A stretch of DNA of 64,000 nt from Calliphora vicina (taxonomy: Eukaryota > Arthropoda > Insecta > Diptera > Calliphoridae): positions 59,803,533-59,867,532 of the forward strand of contig NC_088780.1 of NCBI RefSeq assembly GCF_958450345.1. The letters are read 5' to 3'. Made by a program: the position numbers and the translations under genes. The notes under the pieces were generated by a model. That model saw nothing but the letters and a program-made list of their open reading frames with translations, did no database searches and was not told the origin of the DNA. This document shows positions 1-11,469 of the stretch, piece after piece (the first letter of the stretch is position 1; each line of letters opens with the position of its first letter).

Positions 1-1
1 T

Positions 2-268
2 GTTGTTAAATCGTGGTTAGCACAAGAAAGAGTTTCGGTAATGGAATGGCCACCACAATTACTAGATTTAAATCCCATTGAGAACATTTGGGAAATCGTT
101 AATCAAAGAATCGACCCCGAAAATTGCACTAATTCAGATATTATGTTTCAAGGATTGGTAGATGCTTGGAACGCTATTCCTGCAAATTTTATTACCAATT
201 TGATAGCTTCACTGCCTTGCCGATGTAAGGCCGTCATTGAAAATATAGGATTTACCACGAAATATTAA
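2..268 (+). pseudogene. Tc1-family transposase, C-terminal fragment
   Basis: An open frame entering from the window edge and ending with a stop at 266-268, so only about 88 C-terminal residues are visible. It contains the conserved LLDLNPIENIW block (about 62-94), whose glutamate is the third acidic catalytic residue of the DDE domain in Tc1 transposases. The following residues, with a WNAIP motif and a terminal segment ending in basic and aromatic residues, match the normal C-terminal end of this family. No stop or frameshift is visible in this piece, so the element could be fairly young. Whether the whole gene is intact cannot be judged, because the N-terminal DNA-binding part and the first two aspartates are outside the window. 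Confidence 0.8.
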
Positions 269-299
269 GTTTTATAGACAGAAATGTTTTAAAAGCAAT

Positions 300-522
300 T
301 AGTTGCATATGTTTTGGCCAATGAAATATCAACCCATACGTAGTTTTTTATTTTTTTTTCTTTTCAATGCAAAAAATTCTGAATTAAATTTCATATTCTT
401 ATTTTTAAAGCATTAATTAAAAAATATTATAAGCAAATGAATATTTTTGTTTACATCTTAAACTAGTTTAAACCACTTTTGTAAAATTCTGTTGCTGGTT
501 GCATATGTTTTGACCACCACTG
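300..522 (+). repeat. Doubled transposase-binding-type direct repeats (IR/DR)
   Basis: Inner copy TAGTTGCATATGTTTTGGCC at 300-319 and outer copy GGTTGCATATGTTTTGACC at 497-515, same strand, about 197 bp apart. The outer copy leads into the transposon terminus. By analogy with other IR/DR Tc1 elements they are probably transposase binding sites. Confidence 0.6.
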
Positions 523-540
523 TATGTACATACGCTTTGA

Positions 541-1318
541 ATTACACTAACTAATTATAATAAGAAACATGTGGTCTTTGCCTGATTTATTTACTTGTTT
601 GATTAATGAAGTGCAGGTTGTATATGAAACCAATTCAGAGAAAATTTTGTTGCTGTTGGCATTATTATCCATCCCACTTATGTATTGCATTTCACATACG
701 AACAGTACGCACATTGGGAGAATTAATCGAATATCAACGAAGTTCATAAAAAACAAAAATCCCAATCAATAATTGGTCAGGTTACAACAGAGAATTAAGT
801 GCAAAACATGTCACTATAATCTAGTTTGCATGTTCCCTTTATGCCGAATATTTCTATGGAAGAGGTACGGTTATCTAGGTTATAGGTTATCAAATCAAAT
901 GGCTGACAAAATCAAATAGTGCAAAAACTCATAACATACAATTTTGCCATTTCGTAGAAATTGTATTAAAAAGACTTCAATTCAAAGTCAAAATTACTGA
1001 TATACATAAATGCGTAAAGTTATTGAAAAGCACGAAATTAGCAGCGCTGATTGATTTACAAGTATTTTATGTTGTAAGAGTTAGGTTTTTGGCGGGTTTT
1101 TTCCTCTCAGTAAAGCTTCTATTTCTTCTATATGTCCCCATTCTATGCCCTGAAACTTTTTAAATATTACCCTCGAGGGAAGGGCACCGACATAGAACTG
1201 TCTGTGATTGGTTCCTGGGGGGTAGGGACTGGTTCTAGTACTAACAATCAAAATGAAATGGACCTGGTATTTCAACATGGTGATGTCCTAGAGGGGTCAC
1301 GAAACTAACTCAAAAAAG
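541..1318. other. AT-rich intergenic DNA, no gene seen
   Basis: Short open frames occur on both strands here (for example 547-765 minus and 569-772 plus) but overlap one another and show no recognisable motif. The stretch 1081-1278 has somewhat higher GC and may be the end of a repeat, but I see no defined boundary. Confidence 0.5.
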
Positions 1319-1860
1319 ATGTTTGCTTTTATAACCTACACCACCATAGTGGGGTCAATTAAACGATATCCGTTAGTCTGGCTGGCTGTCAATGTAAATC
1401 TTTTGCACAAAGTACAGGTCACAATTTCGAAGACATTTCGATCAAATTTAGTCCATTATTTCATACAAATGTCCTCCCGAAATAGTACATTATCCGTCAT
1501 AAATATTTAATTTATAAACGTATCTATACAAATTTCGCTCCAAATAAGTTTTTTATACACGGAAGTCATGTCGCGTAATTTTATGATGATCGGTCCATAT
1601 TTATTCTCATATCGAGCCACATACAATTCAACAGAAATAAGTTTCATATAAACATAAATCACACCATCTAATCTATAATTGGTCATAGCTCCCATAGAAG
1701 GCCCAGTTCGTAATATCACTTTAAAGAACATAAATCTCTTAAAAATTTTGGAATCCATATGTAGAAATAAACAACACGGCATGTTCAATGGCATGTCAAT
1801 ATATCCATAATTGCTCCTAGCTACCATATAAGGTCCACTACCGAAAATCACACACAAAAA
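1319..1860 (-). repeat. Dispersed repeat family Y, copy 1
   Basis: Contains TACACCACCATAGTGGGG near 1337 and, read on the minus strand, runs of the type 'TATGGGAGCTATGACCAATTA' typical of a dispersed non-coding repeat. The same material is found on the plus strand at 32.80-33.22 kb. The 116-codon minus frame at 1507-1857 is a by-product of this repeat and not a gene. Confidence 0.6.
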
Positions 1861-2394
1861 TAAATTATAAAAATTTAAAAGAAAAAAATGATTTCTTATT
1901 TACTCAATAATTAATAATTATATTTTTTTATCAGATTTTTTTTATTAAATTTATAAATTGTGTTTTTGCCACAATTACGCGATTTGAGCAGAGTAATATG
2001 TATAAAAACATATTTATTAACGCTAATAACCTATTATGAGTGAAAGCTAGTTAAATTATGATTCTCGGTTATAGAATATCAGGTTAAATTATTACAAACG
2101 TTTATACCAACAATAAAAATTATTCGTATTATGTTCTGGCAACTCTAATTTAAATCAAATAAAAAGCAGGAAAAATTGAATATTTTTCATACACAAAAAT
2201 TTTCATATAAAAAGTGAGAAAAGAAAGACTAAAATGTCATGCTTGGCAATTTACTTTACATATTTATGTGCATGAAAAATGGTGGCATTTGATTCTGGAC
2301 AATCAGATGTAAATTGTAATTTGCAAATTTTCAACAACCGGCTTTTACACACATACAAACAAACCCACATATACATATTTATATCGAAACAACT

Positions 2395-2912
2395 CCCAGT
2401 AGTTCTTGGTGACTGAACCGAGCTAGTGATATTATGTATAATTTAAGTCATACACTAGTTACGTAAATAGCTGTTAAAAAGACATCTTCTAGACAGTTTC
2501 CAATAAACCATTGCTTGTAAACAAACCATACTCCAACTACTCTCCAATAAAGTGGCTACACTCTCGACTACATAGATACACTAAACTGACAAAATGACTA
2601 TACGCTAGATTAACTGGAATGTAAATATGTATTCTTAAAATTAAAGTAAACTGTATGAGAATTATATCAACACAATCTACAAGTTTAGTAAAAAATAAAC
2701 GATTAAAGTAACTACACTCTAGATTACTTAGAGAAACTTATTGTAACAATTGACTTCACGCTAGATTACCAGCGATGTATAAAGTAACATATATGTACAT
2801 GTCAAATGACCCAAATATATAAATTGGAGTCAGCCAAATGATCAGACATTAGTGTCAATTACTGCCTCTAAAGGATACATTGACTACTTTTAAAACTGCT
2901 GGGCTATGACGT
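2395..2912 (+). repeat. Dispersed repeat family X, long copy
   Basis: Shares long stretches with 31.94-32.26, 34.37-34.43, 47.75-48.06 and 63.73-64.00 kb. Recognisable pieces are GAGCTAGTGAT near 2421, ATAAATTGGAGTCAGCCAA near 2819 and GGATACATTGACTAC near 2873, followed by AAACTGCTGGG. The outer ends of the better copies read CCCAGCA..TGCTGGG, so this may be a short terminal-inverted-repeat element. No coding capacity seen. Confidence 0.6.
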
Positions 2913-2960
2913 ATCTATGTTATTCTAAACGTGTCTGTATGTTAAACTATTTTTCGTAAC

Positions 2961-4155
2961 TAAAAGATACTACTTCTACTGGTTATGATGCAGGCAAAAT
3001 TGAAAACAAAATAAAGTAAAACATTTAGAAACAAACTTGAACAAAAAAAATATGAAAAGAAAATAACAAAAACTATCATAAACACGTAAAGTATGGATAA
3101 AAAAAATTGTCTACTGTTGGCACTCGTAGTTATGTATGTATGTCTGTCCGTCCGTCCACCTCTCCGTCTGTCTATTTGCCGGGTCTATATGTGAATTCAA
3201 TAGCAGGCTCGTCTATGCCATGGTATAGATGGTTGTGTGTGCCCAAATATGGTTAATAAAACGGGGCACATGTTTCTTCGTACAATTTAGGAAGTTATAC
3301 CAAGTTCTAAACCTGGATTTGTAGAGATTGCTTACGAGTGAAGTTTTAGAAAAACTTCTCTGTTACTTTATCAGGATATATTCTCTTAATTATATTAAAG
3401 GTTTCTATATAAGTAACCACATGGTTTGAAATCAGATTCTTTAGCCACTTTCTAATATATCAAGAAACATGTTAATTTAGTGTTAAAAACTATGCACATA
3501 AATATATTATGGGTATGGTTGTATTGAAGTCAAGATAATCATAGGGATCTGCTGATTTCTTTCAAAGTCATTACAACTAAAAATTGAACTGAGTACTAGA
3601 AAACATTTCCCATACTACAAACTTTCAGACAGATTAATCTTTTTACTAAAATGTCCGTTATTATGGAGTGCACTTTTAGGTTTTCAATGTAACCACAACG
3701 CACCTTGAGCCTAATATTTTCTGTTGTTCAGAATGAAGATATATTAAAAATGGGCAAAATCGGTCAAAAGAACTTTTTGAAATAAACGTGATACGGTAAC
3801 AGTTATTGCTAATAGCTAATTTATGAATGCAAAAACATTTTTAGATCCAAACGAATATATATTATTTGCCATATAATTTTTTATAGTAGAAATAAAGATA
3901 AACTGAAATCGGTTTTGTTGCTAAAACCGTATTCGAAACTGAGTGTATAGATAATGCAATTTTTCGAATAATCCAAAAACGCTGGTTACGCAGCACATTA
4001 TTTTATTTAGTAGAGTAGGTACTTATTTATATTCAGGTTGGTTTCACTGAAAAACTGAATGTTAGTGGTTCGACCAGTCAAAATTTTGTATGTTCATATT
4101 ATACTAATTTATATGTTTATACTAAAACCATCGCTAATTAACTATAAAATATCTC
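2961..4155. other. AT-rich DNA without genes; short tetranucleotide-like tract
   Basis: Nothing coding. At 3131-3175 there is a degenerate TATG/TCCG/TCTG simple repeat. The remainder looks like non-coding DNA without detectable structure. Confidence 0.45.
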
Positions 4156-4250
4156 GTATGTGGAGCAGTGAGTTAGCAGCTAGACTATGAAACACAAACA
4201 AATAATGTCTCGGTTCGATTCCCGCAAAAGGCAATATTTTTTTGTTTTTT
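4156..4250 (+). repeat. Possible tRNA-derived SINE head
   Basis: The sequence TGGAGCAGTGAGTTAGCAGC (4161-4180) resembles an RNA polymerase III A box region, and GGTTCGATTCC (4212-4222) is a perfect tRNA-type B box, followed by CCGC and then a T-rich tract. Spacing of about 50 bp is right for a tRNA-like promoter, but the arms do not fold into a proper tRNA, so this is better read as a tRNA-derived SINE or a decayed tRNA. No body or tail could be delimited. Confidence 0.45.
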
Positions 4251-6864
4251 TTTAGCTACATATTCTTGTTGTGAATGTAATTACTTATAGCTGTGTGGGA
4301 TGTAAGTACATTTATGAGCAGGACCCATGCATTTTTTGAAATCTCGAATAAAAATAACTAGTGTTTCAGTCAAATAATAAGTAGTTATCACTTTGCTCCA
4401 ATATTACAGGCTGGCTTACTTGGTATGTAAAGTTTTTGCTGGGTTGTTCCTTGATTTGACACGAGAGCATTCTAAAATGCTCTAAAATCTAGAATAGTAT
4501 CCATTTCATAATGCTTTCCCGCTGACTAACAACACACATATTCGTATTCTCTTTTGTTTAGTCATCACTGAGTCAGCGAAGAAGGCATGTGCATTCTTCG
4601 CTGACTGAAATATTTTGATTTTTTATTATACATATTTCTAACTTTAAAAAGTCATTGAAGTTTTGTTTCGTTTTGTCCCTCAATATACTTCTGTGAACAA
4701 TTTCTTCAGATTTCAATGATCTTAGTCAAAAGAACTTAATAAAATAGGCAAAAACAAATACTATTTTACATATTCAAAATATTTACAAATTTGCCGAAAA
4801 TTATTAATATGGAACTCTCAATGAGAAAAATATTGACATCTTTTATTTAGTTAACTAAACTTTTCTTTCAGTGGAGAGAACTTCGATCACCAACACAAAT
4901 ACAGTTTTAGCTTTGGGCATCCTTGCTTGAGATACATTCATACATATATCCGTACCTCTGTCTATTGAAAGCACTAATGATTTAAACGAAGGGAACTACA
5001 TATTTACATAGGCATATGAAATTATGAACAAACTTATTTTTTCACAAGTAATGTTTGTTATAAGTATAAACAAATTGGTTTCCCTAATTAGTAAATACTT
5101 GAGACTTGAGACCCACTGATGCCGAAATTTCAAACCCATGTTTTAACTACATATTTCAAAGAAGGTAAAAATTAGCGCAGACAGTCAAAGAGGAGCAAAA
5201 CGCAGAGTTGAGATCGACCCTCCATTGATCCAATACTTTTGCTTGGGATACCTTCACCGTGTGTAACACCCACAAAGTACATGCATAAAATACTTTAAGC
5301 ACGTTACCAACATCTAAACGATCTCTTTTCATTTCGTTTCAATTTGTGTTGTTTTTTGCATGAAATACAATCAGGTTTGTTGCTTTTTTTTTGTTTTTAA
5401 TTTCGGTGTTTTTCGATTTGTTTTTTTTTCGTCTTCTTTCTTGCTCTTGTAGTCGATTTCCTAATAATGTATAATTCAGGTTTTAACTTCTTGCAAAACT
5501 TGTGTCATATAATTTTAATTTTATATTGAATTTATTAGTTTGTATTGTGTTTTGTTGTATGTATGTAAATATGTATTTAGATACCACGGTATGTTCACTG
5601 TAGTACATAAGGTAGTTGTTGTGAATGTGTTTTTATGCTAGTATTTATTAGATATTTCTTAAACTTGTGTTGTTGTTATATTGTTACTTACAGCAACGAC
5701 GACAACATGATTGTACATATTTTTATTTGTATTTATAAACTATGCAGAGTATAGTTTATTTATATTTTAGTACGTTTAGTAAATTTATCATTATTATTTG
5801 TTGTTGTTTTGTTGCCGAAATTGCCAACACACCCGTTTTATTCATTGTTTTTCCCATTTTCTATGAATTAAATGCGAACGTGTCGGAGATAAATTTTTTA
5901 CCAATATTGAATCTAAACTACTCTACACTATCTGACTGACGGCAACAACTACAATTCCAATAATAATTTCAACCAACAACGACGTTGAAATAATTGTAAC
6001 CAACCAGAAAACCAATTGAATTTTTTTATTTTAGCCAAATAAATGTTGTTTGTGATGCGTTATTAAGAGGTGAAAAGTGTGAGGGAGGAGTGGTGGGTAA
6101 ATTGGGTTGTGGTGTGATCTGGTGCGGTGGCATGCACATTTATTGCATAATAATTTAGTTTTTTTATTTTTTAATTTTCAATTTTGTTTTTGTTGTCTTG
6201 TTTAACATACACATAGATATATCTACATATGTATGTATATAGTACCTACAAAGTAAACAGACCAAAATTGTTATAACAATCGTTTGTATCTAATTAAACC
6301 AAAAACAACAACAATAGCAACACCTAGTAAATACCAGAAAAAATTGTTTTCAACTTCATGCTCTATTTTGTATATTTTGGTAATTTGCAAATAACACACA
6401 ATTTTTTTGTGTCATAAACGTAACAATTTATTTTTGCATACAGATGAATTTTTTAAGTGCTTTATTGCATCATTTTGATGTTGCTGTACAGGCCAATCAA
6501 AGGTTAGAGGTACATTATTTTTGACAATCTGTTTGTGACTCATTACAAGCTGAAGCCATAATAGAATACATACATTCTGGGTTCAAATAAAACTTGAAGA
6601 TTAATCTGTGTATGTATTATATAATTGTTTATACTAATTATAGTAATTGTTCTACTATACTAAATAGAAAATACGTATTTGTCGTCCGTTTTAAAATTCA
6701 TTAACCTATTTTTTTACTTAACGTCATTCAGAAAAGCTCGATAAGAATTTTATATATGTAATTAAAACAATAACCCTAACCAGAAAAGCCTTAAAGTCGA
6801 TTTTAAGTCCTTAAGGTTGACTATTATTTTAAATGTCATACCATAAAACAAATTTCAATTACAA
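4251..6864. other. Long non-coding stretch, no gene seen
   Basis: AT-rich, with T-homopolymer-rich parts at 5.35-5.45 kb and a more complex stretch at 5.94-6.13 kb containing repeated ACCAACAACG-type words and a GTG-rich tract at 6.07-6.13 kb. The latter could be intronic or untranslated sequence of a host gene, but no splice-consistent exon or open frame supports that. Confidence 0.4.
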
Positions 6865-7016
6865 TTGCCCAATTCACAATTGGTGTCGTAGCGTTGTATC
6901 GTTGTATGTCGTAAATTTTTTTATTAATGATTTGTTTTTATTTCGAAAAATTTGTTTGAAAAATATTTATGACATACAATGCTACAGCACTACGACATCA
7001 ATTGTGAATTAGGCAA
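6865..7016. mobile_element. Palindromic MITE, about 152 bp
   Basis: Two long inverted arms. The left begins TTGCCCAATTCACAATTG and the right, read inward, TTGCCTAATTCACAATTG. Both continue as GRTGTCGTAG and then a GTTGTATGTC-type sequence, so the arms are about 55-60 bp with a short A/T loop. No protein. The element could fold into one hairpin. I could not assign a clear target duplication or a superfamily. Confidence 0.65.
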
Positions 7017-8940
7017 ATATGTAATTTAAAATGTTGTTTTATTTTATAAAATAAGATTTTTGTTTTGAACTTTTATGTACATTTTGCTTTTTTTTTAATT
7101 TTTTGAAATTTATTGATTTACATTCATTGAAAAATATTTTCGTTTATGTATTTGAATGTATGAGTTGAAAAAAGATTTGAAAGCTTTTTTAAAATATTTC
7201 TTATGGTACGAAAAAAACAGTTCTATTTTAAAATAAACTCGACTTTAACAAAAATTAACTTTAAAATTTCTTTTATAGTTAGGCTGAATGTTTACACCAA
7301 AATATGTAATACCTATTTAGATTAATATCCCAGCAAAAACCTGGTAATTACTTGCATTTATTGAATAACATACACTTCAATGACAACTATATACCATTTT
7401 CATTACTTAGAAGTAGTCGAATAATGACTTATTTATTATCTGTTAAATAACTTCTTATTTGCTAGCCACTCGCAAGAGCACATTCGGTTTTTACTGGTAA
7501 CGGATTCTGTAAGACCTAACTATCAATATTTTATTTAAGTTATTACTTGCAACTAGTTTTAGTGATATGAAAGTAATGACTTATTTATAAGCGATTGTCG
7601 TACGTAGTGCCTCCAATGACACAACCATCTTAAAATAATATGTCAAATTGTTATTCTATAAGTACTGAAGTTCCGGAATATTAACTAATTTGGGCTAATT
7701 TTGGCATTTTAACTAATTTTGGCTGGGTCCTTTGCTAACTTAACACGTTCTAGGAAATCATAAGATCTTTTGTTTACAATAATACAAACAAAAGAATCCA
7801 GTCATTTAAGAGTCTACAGGATCTCCCGTAAACATTTATTAGAAATCCCGAATTATTTTTTTAAAACTAAAGTCAAATAGATGAAGTTGAAAACAAAAAA
7901 ATTTAGGACGAATGAAGATTGCTGATGACCCCCATAGCAGACAAGCAAGCAGCTTTTATTTGTCTGCAAAAATATAATTAGAAGCTAATGCTCCATTGCG
8001 AAAATATTTGACTAAATAACTTCAAATACTACTTTTTATAAAACTTCTAACAGAAGTAATTTGCTAAAAAAAATATCAAATTACAGGCAGGCTCATTTCG
8101 TCCAATAATAAATTTGGTATCTACAAATGGTAAACAATTTAGAAATTCCAATACAAAAACATTTAACCCAATATTAGCCTAAGTTCAAAATTTCAAAAGC
8201 AAGTTTCAATGTAATGTAAACAATATTCTCCCAAAACGATGTTATTATTTTATATTTTTTTTTACAAATTTCATTGATTTGTCGAGGTGTAATTATACAC
8301 AGCTCTCATTTCAATTACATATACGTAAAAATTAATGAATGAACGAATGTAAATATAACCAACAATTGTCTGCCCGTATCTGTTCAAAAATGTGCGATAA
8401 AACTTGAGGCGCCAAAACAATTCTGTCAGTTATTTATAATTTTTTATTGTTTTTAACTTTTCATTAATTAAAACTGTTAAAGTTTATTTGCATGCAGTCG
8501 GTTTTCTTTTTAATTTATTTATTTAATAACACTTTACTTACCACACATAATGTCACTGTTTCTTTTTCAATTATTTTCTTCCAAAGTGAGTTTTTATTAT
8601 CGTTGTTTTTTTTTATATTTTATGTCAACTATCTGAAAATACGAAAGAAAGAAAATACAAAGTTAAAAATTAAAAATCTTTAGTATCAAGAATTAATGTT
8701 AAATAAACTCATATAATTAATTTTATTTTATTTATACTATATTTGAGAAATACTCGCGCATACATACATATAATCATACAAATGTACTGATGTACTGCAG
8801 TAGACTTATAATTTATTCTACAGAGTTTTTATACAAATGACTACATATTTCATACATACAGTGGGTCAATATTATGATATCTAAGAAAAAAGGCTGACGA
8901 GTCTCAAAAAGGAATACTGATACTAATTGAAAGAGTTGAA
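7017..8940. other. Non-coding AT-rich DNA
   Basis: No gene. A segment starting CCCAGCAAAAACC at 7331 resembles the ends of repeat family X and may be a decayed relative. Otherwise featureless. Confidence 0.4.
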
Positions 8941-9223
8941 AATTTAATTTTCAAATACGAATATCTTCTGAGCTACAAGAGATAATTGATGCTCGACGAG
9001 GAGATTATTTATCTCCTGCTTGGAAATCGGAATACAAACGAATAAATAGAATCATTTTAAAAATTGGATCCCCTGGCCGCGTCCAAGTTGGGTCCAGTTG
9101 GTTATGGAGCTCATACTCAAAACTTGAATTCGACAATACTTCCTCTTTGCGCATGTCAAATTTCATTCAAATTGGACGAAGCTAAAGATTCATTTCCCTC
9201 TATTTTTTTTCTGTACCACTGTG
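8940..9223 (+). repeat. Transib-type MITE family T, copy with right end only
   Basis: The segment ends TTCCCTCT..TACCACTGTG at 9223, the same terminus as the complete copy at 52.98-53.17 kb and the copy ending at 38.47 kb. Internal shared words are a 'GGCCGCGTCC'-like block and 'ACTTCCTCTTTGCGCATG'. The left terminus is not recognisable. The base after the end is CGGCC, a GC-rich pentamer, but without a left partner a target duplication cannot be proved. The 84-codon frame at 9064-9318 is a by-product. Confidence 0.6.
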
Positions 9224-9718
9224 CGGCCGTCTTCCAAAGTGCTAAAATTTCAACAATGCATTGCAATGTTGTGAAATTCAGTATCAAGCTGTATGAATTC
9301 GCTGACATGTACCGTTAGGTTTTTATTCAAATATTATAATGAACTCTTTAACATGGTTTAATGGTTATTTAGATAAGAAATTCAAAATAAAGAAAATATG
9401 AAAGTTTGAAAATAGCTGGGACGTATTATCCCAGTATTCCCGAAAGGGTTAAGTGATAAAAGATAAATATATTTTTTTGGTAGTTTTTGTTTTTTGTTGC
9501 GTTTCTTGTAGTAAAAAAATGATAAATAAGTTAATTATTTAAATTTTAATCACTGTGCATTTATGAATAAAACTACATGCACATAATAAGCATGCTTCAT
9601 GCTAAATAAATACATGCAGTGCGAGTATGAATATTTGTTCAAGAGACCAAATTTGTTGATTTCTTTTTTATATTTATGCCATACAAACATATATGTAAAT
9701 GTTGAATACACAATATAT

Positions 9719-10320
9719 ATATGGGCAATTCCATGTCATCGTTCATGACATGGAATAGAGTGTAATAGATTTTGCAAAAATAAGAGTATCTGAAAAATAA
9801 TTTGGTCTTATGTTCCACTTTAAAAATATAATAAGTTCTTTCGAAACATTGTTGTTCAAAATATCGAGTGAAGTAAGGGTATTTCGTACGTGACATAAAA
9901 CGGAAGCCTAAAACATACCAATTAAATTAAAAAATTAAATATAATTAGTCAGTTTAAACTATTATTTTTGCCCTTAAAATGTTGTAATATGCTCTAGATA
10001 CTCTAGATCATTGGTAGGCAAAAAGAGGCATTTAATTTGTGTGCTCTTTTGGGTAAAAAATAAAACATCCACAACAACATCAAGAAACTGAATGAATTGT
10101 GTGTATTTTTACGCTCTATTACGCTCTTTTGTTCACATTCGGGTTGTTTGACGAAAATCATCGTAACCTGAACATGGTTCTAGATACATACGCCTACCAT
10201 GGCTCTAGATACACATAGTAACATTTTTGTGATTTCTCCTATTCAAATCATCTTGAACAAAAGTTTCAAGTGTTTTTGTTTTTTCAGTGGTGGTTGTCAT
10301 TCTCGTGGAATTGGCCATAT
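9719..10320. mobile_element. Possible short inverted-repeat element
   Basis: The left end TGGGCAATTCCATG near 9721 faces GGAATTGGCCA near 10307, giving imperfect inverted ends with TA-rich flanks. Just inside the left end is a hairpin, CCATGTCAT then ATGACATGG around a five-base loop (about 9731-9753). No coding sequence. The boundaries and class are uncertain. Confidence 0.4.
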
Positions 10321-10760
10321 GTATAGTAGATATGTCTAATTTAAAAAACGTCGAATTAATGGGCTTCACTATGTTGCCTATATTTGAATTGAAAACGTAA
10401 TTATGTATAAGTCACAAATTTCAGACTAATCCCAAGATATTCAGAATTCGCAATAAAGTGAACATATTTAAAAATAGTACTGCACTATGTTATATCATAA
10501 ACAAAAATAAAACGTTTAAAATTATAGAGATAACAATGTATCGTTGATTTGCTCCAATATGATATAACATTTTTGTTTGATTAGTGGAAAAGGTAATAGG
10601 TGCCGCCCAGTAGAGCATCAAATATTCATGGGCCGGTCTAATGTACAGCATACATAGATTTGTATTCCCATGTACATACTTATACATGTATTGTACGTAC
10701 AAATGTATAGAGTACTGTACAATGTACTTGTACAGTGTGTGTATATAAACATTGTAGATA

Positions 10761-11466
10761 CGAGTGCGGATCAGTAAGTTCGTGATGTCAACAGGCATTT
10801 GTCTGTTGACTCCTGTAAAAATTTGAACAAGCTGCGTCATTTAGACATTGATAGCAGACTACAGCGTGAATTGAGGATAAAATGGTAAGAAGTACTTGTG
10901 AATTTCGTGTGCTCATTGAGCATTTTTTTTTTGTGGTAAAAAAACCATCACTCAAACCATGGCTAAGCGTAATAAATACTCTGAATTATCAATCAATCTC
11001 GGGGTAAATCGGCGCCAAAGAATTCCAAGGTGTTCTTGTTAGCCAATAAAGCCTTGACCACATTGACTACCTTTAAAAGGGTAAAGCAGTCAATAGCGAA
11101 TATTATGCCAACTTATTGGGTCGATTTGAAAAAAACTACCGAATTTGGCCAAGAAAAAACTTCTTTTTCGCCAGTGCTCACATGTTTGCATGTCAAAAAT
11201 CCATGAATTATGCTACAAGTGGCTTCCTCATCCACCCTATTCTCCGGATTTAGACTATGTCTTCTTTCCAAACCTGAAGAAATGGTTTGGAGGAAAGATA
11301 TTTGACTCCAACGATGAAATCATCTCACAAATAAATACCTATTTTGATGACCCCGATAAATCTTATTTTTTGGAAGGTATAAAAACATTGCACAAAGTGT
11401 ATAAAAAGATTTTTTATCCAATAACATGTGTTTAATTCAAAAAGTCACCGACTTGACGCGCCCTCG
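10761..11466 (+). mobile_element. mariner transposon, internally deleted, both ends present
   Basis: Left end CGAGTGCGGATCAGTAAGTT and right end, read inward, CGAGGGCGCGTCAAGTCGGT form imperfect terminal inverted repeats. Both are flanked by TA (10759-10760 and 11467-11468), the mariner target duplication. At 706 bp it is about half the usual 1.3 kb. The body carries broken transposase pieces on the plus strand. Confidence 0.8.
10882..11435 (+). pseudogene. mariner transposase pseudogene
   Basis: Two surviving pieces. The N-terminal start at 10882 gives an EFRVLIEH motif typical of mariner transposases, ending in a T-run. From about 11062 an IDYL..KGK motif with an in-frame stop follows, then after a frame change (about 11145) HELCYKWLPHPPYSPDL and PNLKKWFGGK, which is the C-terminal third of the catalytic domain. 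In intact mariners the third catalytic aspartate lies in SPDLAPSD; here a few residues after SPDL are lost. The usual second aspartate block (HQDNAP) is unrecognisable, and most of the helix-turn-helix region and first aspartate are deleted. It is inactive. Confidence 0.8.
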
Positions 11467-11469
11467 TAT

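Larger units (their letters stand above)
1..522 (+). mobile_element. Tc1-type DNA transposon, 3' portion (cut by window start)
   Basis: The right part of a Tc1/mariner-superfamily element. It holds the transposase C-terminus followed by about 250 bp of AT-rich sequence and a terminal repeat ending ..CCACCACTG at 522, next to a TA dinucleotide (523-524), the expected target site. The terminal motif GTTGCATATGTTTTG occurs twice in the same orientation, at about 302-316 and 498-512. Two direct repeats roughly 200 bp apart inside one terminal inverted repeat is the IR/DR layout known from Minos- and Sleeping Beauty-like Tc1 elements, where each repeat binds transposase. The left end lies outside the window. 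Confidence 0.75.

Noticed and set aside
1507..1857. 116-codon minus-strand open frame
   Set aside because: Lies completely within a dispersed non-coding repeat that recurs at 32.8-33.2 kb without a conserved frame.
4161..4230. Genuine tRNA gene
   Set aside because: The A and B boxes are present, but the acceptor, D and anticodon arms do not pair.
10490..10840. 116-codon minus-strand frame next to the mariner
   Set aside because: It runs across the mariner left terminus and is rich in tyrosine from TACA/TGTA repeats; no protein similarity recognised.
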